Below, in pieces: positions 1 to 6,956 of a DNA stretch of 17,277 bases; position 1 is the stretch's first letter; every line of letters starts with the position of its first letter. The notes under the pieces were generated by a model. That model saw nothing but the letters and a program-made list of their open reading frames with translations. It did no database searches and was not told where the DNA came from. Location: positions 1-17,277 of the forward strand of contig JBDSEG010000093.1 in the NCBI GenBank assembly GCA_039920165.1. The letters run 5' to 3'. The translations under genes were made by a program, and so were the position numbers. The stretch is from JBDSEG01 sp039920165 (lineage in GTDB: Bacteria > Pseudomonadota > Gammaproteobacteria > Burkholderiales > Burkholderiaceae_C).

Positions 1-58
1 GATTCTGGAGCGGCGCCCGCTTTTCCGCTTTCTCCGTTTCGTCGGCCCCACGCTGCCC

Positions 59-691
59 TTACAACGACACCGACGGCCTTGCGCCCATGCGCTCCCGCCA
101 GCGCAGCACGTGCGGGTGCGCCTCACCGGGCTTGACCTTCACCACGCGCGCAAAGTCCACGGCCACCACCGCAGTGATGTCGGCCAGGCTGAAACGCCCG
201 GCGGCGACGAACTCGCGGCCCTCGAGTTGGTGGTTCAAGGTCACGAGCAGCTGCTGCACGCGGGCCACGCCGCGCTGCGCCAGCGCAGCGATCTGCGGGT
301 AGTTGTGCGGCCCGGGCAGCGCCCGGTCTGCCAGGGCCGGCGAGCTGTTGCGCAGTGCCTCGGCAATCGCCAGAAGACCTTCGAACTCGATGCGCCAGTT
401 CCAGCTGGCGATGTCGGCCTTTTCGGCGGGAGTGACCCCCATCAGCGCCGGTTCGGGAAAGCGCGCCTCGAGGTAGGCGGCGATGGCGGCGTTGTCGGCC
501 AGCAGCCCACCATCGTCGGTGCGCAAGGCCGGCACGGTGCACTGCGGGTTGACCAGCCGGTAGGCCGGGCCGAGCTGTTCGCCATTGCGCAAGTCCACCT
601 GAACGGTGTCGTGGGCGACGCCCTTTTCGGCCAACAGGATGCGTGCCCGGCGCGGGCTCGGCGCGGTAGAACAGTCGTAGAGGGTGAACAT
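59..691 (-). CDS. Glutathione S-transferase family protein
   Basis: A 210-residue protein of the cytosolic GST fold, which conjugates or reduces substrates with glutathione. The N-terminal thioredoxin-like half (about residues 1-80) begins MFTLYDCSTAPSPRRARI, the usual first strand and helix. It carries the glutathione-site segment with cis-proline (NPQCTVPAL, about 49-57) and an acidic-plus-small segment (LLADNAAIAAYLE). The all-helical C-terminal half (about 85-200) has FSLADITAVVAVDFAR, matching the family N-capping box (S-x-A-D). Cys7, Ser8 and Ser12 near the N-terminus are candidate catalytic residues and I cannot choose between them. Length is typical. The start codon lies 2 bp after the stop of the YghU-like gene upstream, so the two are probably cotranscribed and translationally coupled. 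The substrate cannot be told from sequence. Confidence 0.9.
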   Translation of the reverse strand: MFTLYDCSTAPSPRRARILLAEKGVAHDTVQVDLRNGEQLGPAYRLVNPQCTVPALRTDDGGLLADNAAIAAYLEARFPEPALMGVTPAEKADIASWNWRIEFEGLLAIAEALRNSSPALADRALPGPHNYPQIAALAQRGVARVQQLLVTLNHQLEGREFVAAGRFSLADITAVVAVDFARVVKVKPGEAHPHVLRWRERMGARPSVSL

Positions 692-693
692 GT

Positions 694-1572
694 CTAACCC
701 GGTGTCGGTGCTGTCTTCATGGCTTCGGTCTGCGTGTCGAAGTCGCTGGCCTCGTGGCGCTCGTGGAGCTGCGTGTCCAACGGGCCCCAGGCCCGGTTGA
801 TCATGCGCCCACGCCTAGCGGCCGGGCGCTGCGCGATCTGGTCGGCCCAGCGCACCACGTGGGTGTAGCTGGCCACGTCGAGAAAATCGCCCGCGCCATA
901 CAACTGACCTTTGGCCAATGCGCCGTACCAGGGCCACGCGGCGATGTCGGCGATGCTGTAGTCGTCACCTGCCAAGTAGTTGTTGTGGGCCAAGCGCTGG
1001 TCCAGCACGTCGAGCTGGCGCTTGACCTCCATCGCAAAGCGGTCGATGGGATATTCCATCTTGCTGGGGGCATACGCGTAGAAGTGCCCGAAGCCGCCGC
1101 CCAGGTACGGCGCGCTGCCCATCTGCCAGAACAGCCAGCTCAAAGCCTCCGTCCGCGCGGCCCCGCTGGGCAGGAGGGCACCGAACTTTTCGGCCAGGTG
1201 CAGCAGGATCGCGCCGCTCTCGAACACGCGCACCGGCTGCGGGCCACTGCGGTCCCACAGCGCAGGGATCTTCGAGTTGGGGTTGATCGCAACAAAGCCG
1301 CTGCCGAACTGCTGGCCTTCGCTGATGCGGATGATCCAGGCGTCGTACTCGGCACCGCGGTGGCCCAGCGCCAGCAGTTCTTCCAGCATCACCGTCACCT
1401 TCACGCCGTTGGGCGTCGCCAGCGAGTACAGCTGCAAGGGGTGGCGACCGATGGGCAGGTCGTTCGCAAAAGTTGCGCCCGACACCGGGCGGTTGATGTC
1501 GGCGAACTTGCCACCATTGCCCTTTTGCCAGGTCCAGACCGTGGGGAGTGTGTAGACGTTCGATTCGCTCAT
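694..1572 (-). CDS. yghU: YghU-like glutathione S-transferase / disulfide-bond oxidoreductase
   Basis: A 292-residue GST of the YghU/YfcG (Nu-class-like) group, whose known E. coli members bind glutathione and reduce disulfides. The N-terminus TLPTVWTWQKGNGGKFADIN is the characteristic long extension of this group. It is followed by the glutathione-site strand LATPNGVKVTVMLEELL, the cis-Pro segment NPNSKIPALWD, and VFESGAILLHLAEKFG. In the C-terminal domain YSIADIAAWPWYGAL is the group's usual capping box. The frame opens further upstream (to 1647), but the ATG at 1572 has GGAG five bases before it, and a start there gives the usual family length and N-terminus. It ends 2 bp before the next GST gene. 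Its upstream flank is the region of transposase debris. Confidence 0.9.
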   Translation of the reverse strand: MSESNVYTLPTVWTWQKGNGGKFADINRPVSGATFANDLPIGRHPLQLYSLATPNGVKVTVMLEELLALGHRGAEYDAWIIRISEGQQFGSGFVAINPNSKIPALWDRSGPQPVRVFESGAILLHLAEKFGALLPSGAARTEALSWLFWQMGSAPYLGGGFGHFYAYAPSKMEYPIDRFAMEVKRQLDVLDQRLAHNNYLAGDDYSIADIAAWPWYGALAKGQLYGAGDFLDVASYTHVVRWADQIAQRPAARRGRMINRAWGPLDTQLHERHEASDFDTQTEAMKTAPTPG

Positions 1573-1739
1573 GCGCGCTCCATGCGAACCCCTGGGTGGG
1601 GCGGGTGGCGCGAGCCTATCCGATGACTCGCTTTCAAACGTCGGCAAAGCTCGGTGCAGGGTTGTCGACGGCCACGAGCGGGCGTCGCTTGCAGCGAACC
1701 CACCACCGACGCGGCGGGCAACTCGTGCTCACCGCTCAT

Positions 1740-1950
1740 TGCTGCCTGTTTGATCGCCGGCAGCGTCGCGAAGTGGAACTCGTCGCGCGCCCTCTTGCGC
1801 CCTCTTGTCCAGCGACGGGCTGCGGGCGACGCAGCGCTGTAGACGTTGATGAAGCCGGGAATGCCGCTCGCGCGATGCTTACCGAGTGGTAGGCGTGCAG
1901 ATACGCTTCGAGCGCGACAGCCGCTCCACGACGATGTTGTGCTCTCGAGC
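1740..1950 (-). pseudogene. IS3-family transposase (OrfB) C-terminal remnant, frameshifted
   Basis: No single frame is intact, but reading all three minus-strand frames in order gives the conserved C-terminus of an IS3-family DDE transposase. In order: REHNIVVERL (about 1947-1918; family pattern DNxFVERLWRS); EAYLHAYHSVSIARA (about 1906-1860; family EEVYLxAYDSVSEARA); FINVYS (about 1853-1836; family YxxFYNxxRPH); then SPSLDKR; and RDEFHFATLPAIKQAA (about 1787-1740; family TPDxxYFxxLPAIKxAA). The matching pieces jump frame at least three times, so the gene is dead. No orfA, N-terminal part or terminal inverted repeats were recognised. Assignment to IS3 rests on my memory of the family pattern. 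Confidence 0.65.
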
Positions 1951-2249
1951 CGGACGTACCGCGCAGCGCCACCAAGTCGGCAACAAATCCTCAACGGTGC
2001 TGCACAGGTCGCATCGAAGGAGTCCACGAGCGTTTGGTAAGCGAGATGCCGAGCCCCTTGAAGGTTGCACCACAGCTGGGCTACCTGTTGCGCGAACTCG
2101 CGAAACGTCGCCAGAAGATCGACGCACCGCTTCCCAAAGCCGTGTACTGCGTCGATGTGAGCCTTCATGGGTGCGGAAGCACCGGACCGCTTTTGCTTAG
2201 TCTTCACATAAGGAGCTCGACTAAAGCGATGCCCGGCGGCAAATCCTAT
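1951..2249. other. Stretch between IS remnant and tRNA-Val, no recognisable gene
   Basis: About 300 bases with no convincing gene. Open frames exist on both strands here (for example a plus-strand frame from 2034 and a minus-strand frame from 2207), but their translations have no family resemblance I recognise. The minus-strand one runs straight into the broken transposase, so it is probably chance or decayed IS flank. The segment lies just beyond the 3' end of tRNA-Val, a common entry point for mobile DNA. Confidence 0.5.
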
Positions 2250-2325
2250 TGGTGGGTGCTGAGGGGCTCGAACCCCCGACCTACGCCTTGTAAGGGCGCC
2301 GCTCTACCAACTGAGCTAAGCACCC
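2250..2325 (-). tRNA. tRNA-Val (anticodon UAC)
   Basis: On the minus strand the 76 bases fold as a full cloverleaf. The acceptor arm GGGTGCT pairs with AGCACCC, the D arm is GCTC/GAGC, and the anticodon stem GCGCC/GGCGT encloses loop CTTACAA with anticodon TAC. The T arm is GGGGG-TTCGAGC-CCCTC, and an encoded CCA lies at 2252-2250. The anticodon and overall sequence match bacterial tRNA-Val(UAC). The 5' end is 22 bases after the hupB stop codon with no promoter or terminator visible between them, so it is probably processed from a hupB-tRNA cotranscript. Confidence 0.96.
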
Positions 2326-2347
2326 CCTTCGCGACGCCGCAGCGGAC

Positions 2348-2620
2348 TCAATTCAAGGCGTCCTTGAGCGCTTTGCCGGGCCGGAATTTGGGAACCTTGG
2401 CGGCCTTGATCTTGATCGCCGCGCCGGTGCGCGGATTGCGTCCCGCACGAGCTGCGCGCTTGCCGACGCTGAACGTTCCGAATCCGACCAGCGAGACGCT
2501 GTTGTTCTTCTTCAGCGTCGTCTTGACACCGCCGATCATCGCCTCGAGCGCACGCGTCGCCGCCGCTTTCGAAATATCGGCCTGCTTGGCGATGTGTTCG
2601 ATCAGTTCGGATTTGTTCAT
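2348..2620 (-). CDS. hupB: DNA-binding protein HU (beta type)
   Basis: A 90-residue histone-like HU subunit, a nucleoid protein that bends and wraps DNA as a dimer. The whole length matches the family: MNKSELIEHIAKQADISKAA (helices 1-2), GGVKTTLKKNNSVSLVGFGTF (dimer core), and the DNA-gripping arm with GRNPRTG, where Pro63 is the residue that intercalates between base pairs. The C-terminus is KVPKFRPGKALKDAL. The ATG at 2620 has GAGGGGG about 8 bases upstream. A promoter at 2708-2737 fits an mRNA leader of about 80 bases. tRNA-Val follows by 22 bases. In many proteobacteria hupB sits between lon and ppiD; neither is beside it here. Confidence 0.97.
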   Translation of the reverse strand: MNKSELIEHIAKQADISKAAATRALEAMIGGVKTTLKKNNSVSLVGFGTFSVGKRAARAGRNPRTGAAIKIKAAKVPKFRPGKALKDALN

Positions 2621-2707
2621 GGGAAATGGCCCCCTCTCAAAGTTGTCTCACGAGGATTGTTGGGTATGAATTCGGGCTGCGGTCGAACCGGCATGGCAGC
2701 GCGATCG

Positions 2708-2737
2708 ATTACAAACTTTGCCCCCCCGCAGTGTCAA
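2708..2737 (-). promoter_or_regulatory. Sigma70-type promoter for hupB-tRNA-Val
   Basis: On the minus strand there is a perfect -35 box TTGACA (2737-2732), an 18-bp spacer containing a run of seven G, and a -10 box TGTAAT (2713-2708; 5 of 6 to TATAAT). The predicted start is near 2701, leaving a leader of about 80 bases before the hupB ATG. It is the best promoter match I found in the window, as expected for an abundant nucleoid protein plus tRNA. Confidence 0.6.
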
Positions 2738-2818
2738 GGGCGAATGCGGATTCTAGTCGCAGCACCCCCCGCGTTCGACGATCTATCCGGGGCTGACGTG
2801 CATCCTTTGGCGAACTCT

Positions 2819-3736
2819 CTACGGTGGTGCCGCAGCGCGTGGCGGCGCCTCGCCCGCGAAGCGAACGACGAGCCACACGCCCACGACCGCGAGCCCCATG
2901 CCAAGTCCCATCGCGAGCGAAAACGGTTCGTCGAAGAGCAGCCAGGCCAGCACGGCCGTGCACGGCGGGACGAGGTACATCAGGCTGGCGACGCGGGTCG
3001 CCGCGCCGCGCTGCAACATGAGGTACAGCAGCGAACTCGCGCCCAGCGTGAGTGCGAGCACCGACCATGCGAGAGCGGCGATCAGGTCGGGATGCCACAC
3101 CACGTGCTCGCGTTCGAGCAGCGCCAGCGGCAGCGTGACGAGCAGCGCGGCCGTCAACTGCACGGCGCTCGCGCTGCGAACGTCGCAGGGTTCGACGTGG
3201 GCCTTCTGGTACAGCGTTCCGGCGGTGATGCTGAACAGCGCGATGACGCCGAGCCCGAGGTTCTCGGGAGTGACCTCGCCGATTCCGAGCTTGTCCCACA
3301 CCACGAGCGCCAGCCCGAGCAGTCCGAGGCCGAGGCCGATCCACTGCCGCAGCGCCACGCGTTCGTGCCGGCGCCGTGCTGCGCCGGCCGAGAGCCACAG
3401 CGCGGTCAGCACCGGCTGCAAGCCGACCAGCAGCGCCACTGTGCCCGCGCCGATGCCGGCCTTGACGGCCGCCCACACGCCGCCGAGGTAGCCGGCGTGC
3501 ATCAGGACGCCTGTCAATGCGAGGTGCAGCCACTGCGAACGCGAAGTCGGCCAAGCGACGCGGGCAAGCGCGATCCAGGCCAGCAGGCATAACACGGACA
3601 GGGTGTAGCGCAGCGCGAGAAACCCGAACGGCGGCGCGTGCGGCATGGCATAGCGCGCAACGATGAAGCCGGTGCTCCAGATGAGCACGAAGACCCAGGG
3701 CGTGGCGCGAACGAGGTCGCGCGAATCGATTCGCAT
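2819..3736 (-). CDS. EamA/DMT-superfamily permease
   Basis: A 305-residue inner-membrane protein of the drug/metabolite transporter superfamily, which exports small metabolites or drugs. The translation is almost continuous hydrophobic segments, about ten, arranged as two EamA repeats. Repeat 1 starts with TPWVFVLIWSTGFIVARYA and contains LLVGLQPVLTALWL. Repeat 2 starts near LGVIALFSITAGTLYQKA and contains ASLMYLVPPCTAVLAWLLFDEP, the typical helix 9 with the P-[PV]-x-[AT]-x2 and DEP patterns. The start is 19 bases after the pgsA stop on the same strand, so it is probably the last gene of the uvrC-lipoprotein-pgsA unit. The substrate is unknown; rhtA-, pecM- and yddG-like members share this architecture. 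Confidence 0.9.
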   Translation of the reverse strand: MRIDSRDLVRATPWVFVLIWSTGFIVARYAMPHAPPFGFLALRYTLSVLCLLAWIALARVAWPTSRSQWLHLALTGVLMHAGYLGGVWAAVKAGIGAGTVALLVGLQPVLTALWLSAGAARRRHERVALRQWIGLGLGLLGLALVVWDKLGIGEVTPENLGLGVIALFSITAGTLYQKAHVEPCDVRSASAVQLTAALLVTLPLALLEREHVVWHPDLIAALAWSVLALTLGASSLLYLMLQRGAATRVASLMYLVPPCTAVLAWLLFDEPFSLAMGLGMGLAVVGVWLVVRFAGEAPPRAAAPP

Positions 3737-3755
3737 GATGCCGCCGCAGGGCCGC

Positions 3756-4322
3756 TCAGCGCGCGCGGGCGCGGATCTCGGGCAGCGCTTTTTGCAGGTA
3801 ATAAACCATCGACCAGATCGTGAAGACGGCCGACAGATAGATCAGTACCGTGCCCCATACCTGGGTATCAATGACGCCGAAGATCGTACCGTGGTACAGC
3901 AGAAAGGGGATGGCGACCATCTGCACCACGGTCTTGAGCTTGCCCACGACGTGCACCGCGACGCTGCGCGACGCACCGATCTGCGCCATCCATTCGCGCA
4001 ACGCCGAGATCGCGATCTCGCGGCCGATGATGACGAGCGCCACCAGCGCGTGCAGCCGCCCGAGGTGCACCAGTATCAGCAGCGCCGCGACTACCAGGAA
4101 CTTGTCGGCCACCGGATCGAGGAAGGCGCCGAACGACGAGGTCATGTTCAGCTTGCGCGCGAGGAAGCCGTCGGCCCAGTCGGTCAGCGCGACGACGATG
4201 AAGAGCACCGTCGCGATGAGGTTCTGCGCCGGCGCATTCAAGTCCATATAGAACACCCCGACCACCAGCGGAATCGAGACGATGCGCGCCCAAGTCAGCA
4301 GGGTCGGGAGGTTGAAGAACAT
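3756..4322 (-). CDS. pgsA: CDP-diacylglycerol-glycerol-3-phosphate 3-phosphatidyltransferase
   Basis: A 188-residue integral membrane enzyme of acidic phospholipid synthesis: CDP-diacylglycerol plus glycerol 3-phosphate gives phosphatidylglycerol phosphate and CMP. The CDP-alcohol phosphatidyltransferase signature D-x2-DG-x2-AR-x8-G-x3-D-x3-D is complete (Asp48, Asp51, Gly52, Ala55, Arg56, Gly65, Asp69, Asp73), and several hydrophobic helices follow. I chose the ATG at 4322 because MFFNLPTLLTWARIVSIPLV matches the usual PgsA N-terminus. A second ATG at 4358 (with GAGG three bases before it) would add 12 residues, but the intervening DNA is a 13-bp tandem repeat that looks regulatory. It lies in the conserved uvrC-pgsA order, with a lipoprotein gene inserted between. 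Confidence 0.93.
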   Translation of the reverse strand: MFFNLPTLLTWARIVSIPLVVGVFYMDLNAPAQNLIATVLFIVVALTDWADGFLARKLNMTSSFGAFLDPVADKFLVVAALLILVHLGRLHALVALVIIGREIAISALREWMAQIGASRSVAVHVVGKLKTVVQMVAIPFLLYHGTIFGVIDTQVWGTVLIYLSAVFTIWSMVYYLQKALPEIRARAR

Positions 4323-4327
4323 GGGCG

Positions 4328-4353
4328 CGATTGTGCCGAACGATTGTGCCGAA
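4328..4353 (-). repeat. Two tandem 13-bp repeats just upstream of pgsA
   Basis: On the minus strand TTCGGCACAATCG occurs twice head-to-tail without mismatch, ending 6 bases before the chosen pgsA ATG. The unit is not a multiple of three. Its core CGGCACAATCG recurs at 12570-12580 upstream of pyrD. It may duplicate a -10-like ACAAT promoter element; see findings. Confidence 0.7.
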
Positions 4354-4388
4354 CTCATTGCCTCGGGCAGACGCAACGCGCGCAGCGA

Positions 4389-4946
4389 TCAAAGATCGAG
4401 CGTGCGTGGCTTGAAGCGGCGTGCGTCGTCGAACAAAAAGGTTTCGACGAATTTCCATGGCCGGGGCAGGCGCGAGACATCGCCGTAGGGTGCGCCGCGG
4501 CGCACCGCATCGATGGCGAGCTGCACCGTATCGAGCGCCTGCGATGGGCGGCGCAGCACCTCGATCCGGCGCACGCTGCCGTCTCCGTTCAGTTCGACCT
4601 CGAGCACCGGAATCGCGAGCAGGATCTCCGGCGGCGCACCGGGATAGCTCTGCGTGGGACTGGCCGCGACCATGCGCTGCGCGGCCTGGCGCCGGACCGC
4701 GTCCCAGTTGCGCTGGGCCGAAGGCGGCGGAAGGGGCGCCGTCGTCGAACTTGGTGCCGACTGCGAAAGCGGGCTCGGGGATGCAGTGGGCTGCGCGTTG
4801 GGGGCCGCGACGCCCGACCCGGCGCCACGCGCGTCGGAAGAAGGCGCGCCGCCGTCCGGCGCGGGCGCCGAGCAACCCGCGACCACGGCAAGTCCGGCGC
4901 ACCACGCGCCGTTGCGGCGCTCGCGCCGGGGATCAATGCAATGCAC
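4389..4946 (-). CDS. Small lipoprotein with TonB-C-like C-terminus, unknown function
   Basis: About 185 residues. From the GTG at 4946 (AGAGG nine bases upstream) the product begins with a basic stretch (PRRERRNG), a short hydrophobic core and a lipobox V22-A23-G24-C25, so it should be lipidated at Cys25. An ATG at 4964 in the same frame would add 6 residues. Residues about 26-80 form a low-complexity Pro/Ser/Ala/Gly linker, as in periplasm-spanning proteins. The C-terminal ~85 residues have the TonB C-terminal-like pattern (LLAIPVLEVELNGDGSVRRIEVLRRPSQALDT split over a beta-strand pair, then a helix LAIDAVRRGAPYG). The start overlaps the end of uvrC by 14 bp (GTG) or 32 bp (ATG), implying translational coupling. 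The role is unknown; no TonB/ExbB partners are nearby. Confidence 0.75.
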   Translation of the reverse strand: MHCIDPRRERRNGAWCAGLAVVAGCSAPAPDGGAPSSDARGAGSGVAAPNAQPTASPSPLSQSAPSSTTAPLPPPSAQRNWDAVRRQAAQRMVAASPTQSYPGAPPEILLAIPVLEVELNGDGSVRRIEVLRRPSQALDTVQLAIDAVRRGAPYGDVSRLPRPWKFVETFLFDDARRFKPRTLDL

Positions 4947-6903
4947 GGTAGATATCCTCTGCAAGTTCTTTCGAGATGCCGTCCACGCTTGCCAGATCGT
5001 CGACGCTCGCCCGGCTCACGCCGCGCACGCCGCCGAATCGCTGCAGCAGCAGCGCGCGCTTCTTCGGCCCCACGCCGGTAATATCCTCGAGCCGGCTCGC
5101 CCCGGTGCGAACGCTGGCGCGGCGCGCGCGCATCCCGGTGATCGCGAAGCGGTGCGCCTCGTCGCGGATCTGCGCCACCAGCATCAGCGCGGCCGACTCG
5201 CGGCCGAGGCCGATCTTGGCGCGGCCGTCGGCGAAGACGAGTTCCTCGAGCCCGACCTTGCGCGCTTCGCCCTTCTCCACTCCGACGATGCGGCCGAGCT
5301 CGATGCCTAGTTCCTCGAACACCGCGCGCGCCACGCCGACCTGTCCGCGCCCGCCATCCACCAGCACCAAGTCGGGCAGCCGCGCGTTGCCCTTCTGCGC
5401 CGCTTCGACCAGCTTGCCGTAGCGCCGCGCCAGCACCTGGCGCATCGCGGCATAGTCGTCGCCCGGCGTGATGGCGTCGATGTTGTAGCGCCGGTACTGT
5501 GCGTTCTGCATCTTGTGATTCTCGAACACGACGCATGAAGCCTGGGTCGATTCGCCGGCGGTGTGGCTGATGTCGAAGCATTCGATGCGCAGCGCGTCGA
5601 GGTCTTCGACGCCGAGGTCGAGCGCTTCAGCGAGCGCGCGCGTGCGGGCCTGCTGCGAGCCTTCCTCGGCCAGAAGCCTCGCGAGCTTGATCTGCGCGCC
5701 CTGGATGCACATGTCCAGCCAGGCCCGGCGCGCATCGCGCGGCTGGTGCTGCGCTGTGACGCGCGTGCCACTGCGCAACGACAGCGCGTCGATCAGTACC
5801 TTGTCGACCGGGTGGCTCAGCACCAGCAGCGGCGGCACCGCGCCGTCCAGATAGTGCTGCGCGATGAAGGCCTGGAGCACCTGAGCCTCGGCCGATGCCG
5901 GAGGAAGGATGAGGGCGTCGTCGAGCACGACCCCGTCGGCGAGCGCGAGGTCGGTTGCTTCCTCGACGTGGCTCGGAAAATACGGCCGGTCGCCGAGATG
6001 CCGGCCACCGCGCACCATCGCCAGGTTGACGCAGGCGCGCCCGCCTTCGACGCGCACCGCGAGCACGTCGGCATCGCGCGTTTTCACGCCCGTGTTGTCC
6101 TCGACCGCTTGCTGATGCAGCACGCGCGACAACGCGCCGAGCTGGTTGCGCACCTCGGCCGCCTGCTCGAAGCGCAGCGCCTGCGCGTGCTCCAGCATCT
6201 GCGCCTGCAGCGTCTGCATCACCTCCTGCTGCTCGCCGCGCAAAAAGCGCTCGGCATTCGCCACGTCCCGCTGGTAGCCGGCCGGCGCGATCAGATCGAC
6301 GCACGGGCCCGAGCAGCGCTTGATCTGGTACAGCAGGCACGGCCGCGTGCGATTGGCAAATACCGTGTCCTCGCAGGTCCGCAGCAGGAAGACCTTCTGC
6401 AGCAGCTGGATCGATTCCTTCACGGCCCATGCGCTCGGGTACGGGCCGAAATAGCGGTGCTTCTGGTCGACCGCTCCGCGGTAGTAGGCCAGGCGCGGAT
6501 ACAGCAGCGCGCGCGGCCCGGCGGGGTCGGACCGGGCTCCCGTGATCTTCAGGTACGGATAGCTCTTGTCGTCGCGAAACAGGATGTTGTAGCGCGGGTC
6601 GAGCGACTTGATGAGGTTGTTCTCGAGCAGCAGCGCCTCGGCCTCCGAGCGCACCACCGTCGTCTCGAGCCGCGCAATGCGGCCGACCATGTGGCCGATC
6701 CGGGTCGGGCCATGGTTCTTCTGGAAATAGCTCGACACGCGGCGCTTGAGGTCGCGCGCCTTGCCCACATACAGCACCTCGCCGAGCGCATCGAAATAGC
6801 GGTAGACCCCGGGCAGCGCCGGCAGCGCCGCGACCTCGGCCAGCAGGCGGTCGTGGGCGCTTGTTTCGGCGGGCGCGGTGGGCGTGGCTTCGGTCGGGTT
6901 CAT
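4933..6903 (-). CDS. uvrC: UvrABC excinuclease subunit C
   Basis: A 656-residue nucleotide-excision-repair nuclease that makes both incisions around a lesion after UvrA-UvrB. Domains in order: a GIY-YIG nuclease at about 29-110 (PGVYRYF, LYVGKARDLKRRVSSYF); a Cys-rich patch (LLYQIKRCSGPCVD); a UVR domain that contacts UvrB (LEHAQALRFEQAAEVRNQL); an RNase H-like 5' nuclease with RIECFDISHTAGE and PDLVLVDGGRGQVG carrying catalytic aspartates; and C-terminal helix-hairpin-helix motifs (LEDITGVGPKKRALLLQRFG, VDGISKELAEDIYRALH). The frame is open to 7110, but the ATG at 6903 gives the normal length. A longer start would run into the divergent earP. It is first in a likely unit with the lipoprotein, pgsA and the permease. 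Confidence 0.98.
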   Translation of the reverse strand: MNPTEATPTAPAETSAHDRLLAEVAALPALPGVYRYFDALGEVLYVGKARDLKRRVSSYFQKNHGPTRIGHMVGRIARLETTVVRSEAEALLLENNLIKSLDPRYNILFRDDKSYPYLKITGARSDPAGPRALLYPRLAYYRGAVDQKHRYFGPYPSAWAVKESIQLLQKVFLLRTCEDTVFANRTRPCLLYQIKRCSGPCVDLIAPAGYQRDVANAERFLRGEQQEVMQTLQAQMLEHAQALRFEQAAEVRNQLGALSRVLHQQAVEDNTGVKTRDADVLAVRVEGGRACVNLAMVRGGRHLGDRPYFPSHVEEATDLALADGVVLDDALILPPASAEAQVLQAFIAQHYLDGAVPPLLVLSHPVDKVLIDALSLRSGTRVTAQHQPRDARRAWLDMCIQGAQIKLARLLAEEGSQQARTRALAEALDLGVEDLDALRIECFDISHTAGESTQASCVVFENHKMQNAQYRRYNIDAITPGDDYAAMRQVLARRYGKLVEAAQKGNARLPDLVLVDGGRGQVGVARAVFEELGIELGRIVGVEKGEARKVGLEELVFADGRAKIGLGRESAALMLVAQIRDEAHRFAITGMRARRASVRTGASRLEDITGVGPKKRALLLQRFGGVRGVSRASVDDLASVDGISKELAEDIYRALH

Positions 6904-6929
6904 CACGGTCGCGATTGTCGCGCCGGCCA

Positions 6930-6954
6930 CCGCAGGGCCCTGCGGATAATCCGC
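6930..6954. promoter_or_regulatory. Overlapping palindromes in the uvrC-earP divergent gap
   Basis: The 53-bp gap between the two start codons contains a perfect 16-bp palindrome CCGCAGGGCCCTGCGG (6930-6945). Overlapping it is a second perfect dyad GCGGAT-A-ATCCGC (6942-6954) that ends 2 bases before the earP ATG. Either could be an operator serving one or both genes, or form alternative hairpins. The sequence GGATAATC inside also resembles a -10 box. No regulator is known to me for this site. Confidence 0.4.
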
Positions 6955-6956
6955 CG

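Noticed and set aside
1569..2207. Minus-strand open frame of 212 codons between tRNA-Val and yghU
   Set aside because: Only residues around 119-156 resemble anything (IS3 transposase), and the matching pieces continue in other frames, so it is a decayed element and not a gene.
2034..2669. Plus-strand open frame running through tRNA-Val and hupB
   Set aside because: It crosses the tRNA and is antisense to hupB, so it cannot be a sensible gene; no family resemblance.
2738..2818. C-rich and G-rich blocks between the permease stop and the hupB promoter as a terminator
   Set aside because: The possible CCCC/GGGG pairing has a long loop and no T tract; not convincing.
3663..5081. Plus-strand open frame of about 472 codons across pgsA and the lipoprotein
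   Set aside because: Runs antisense across three genes with good family matches; no motif of its own.
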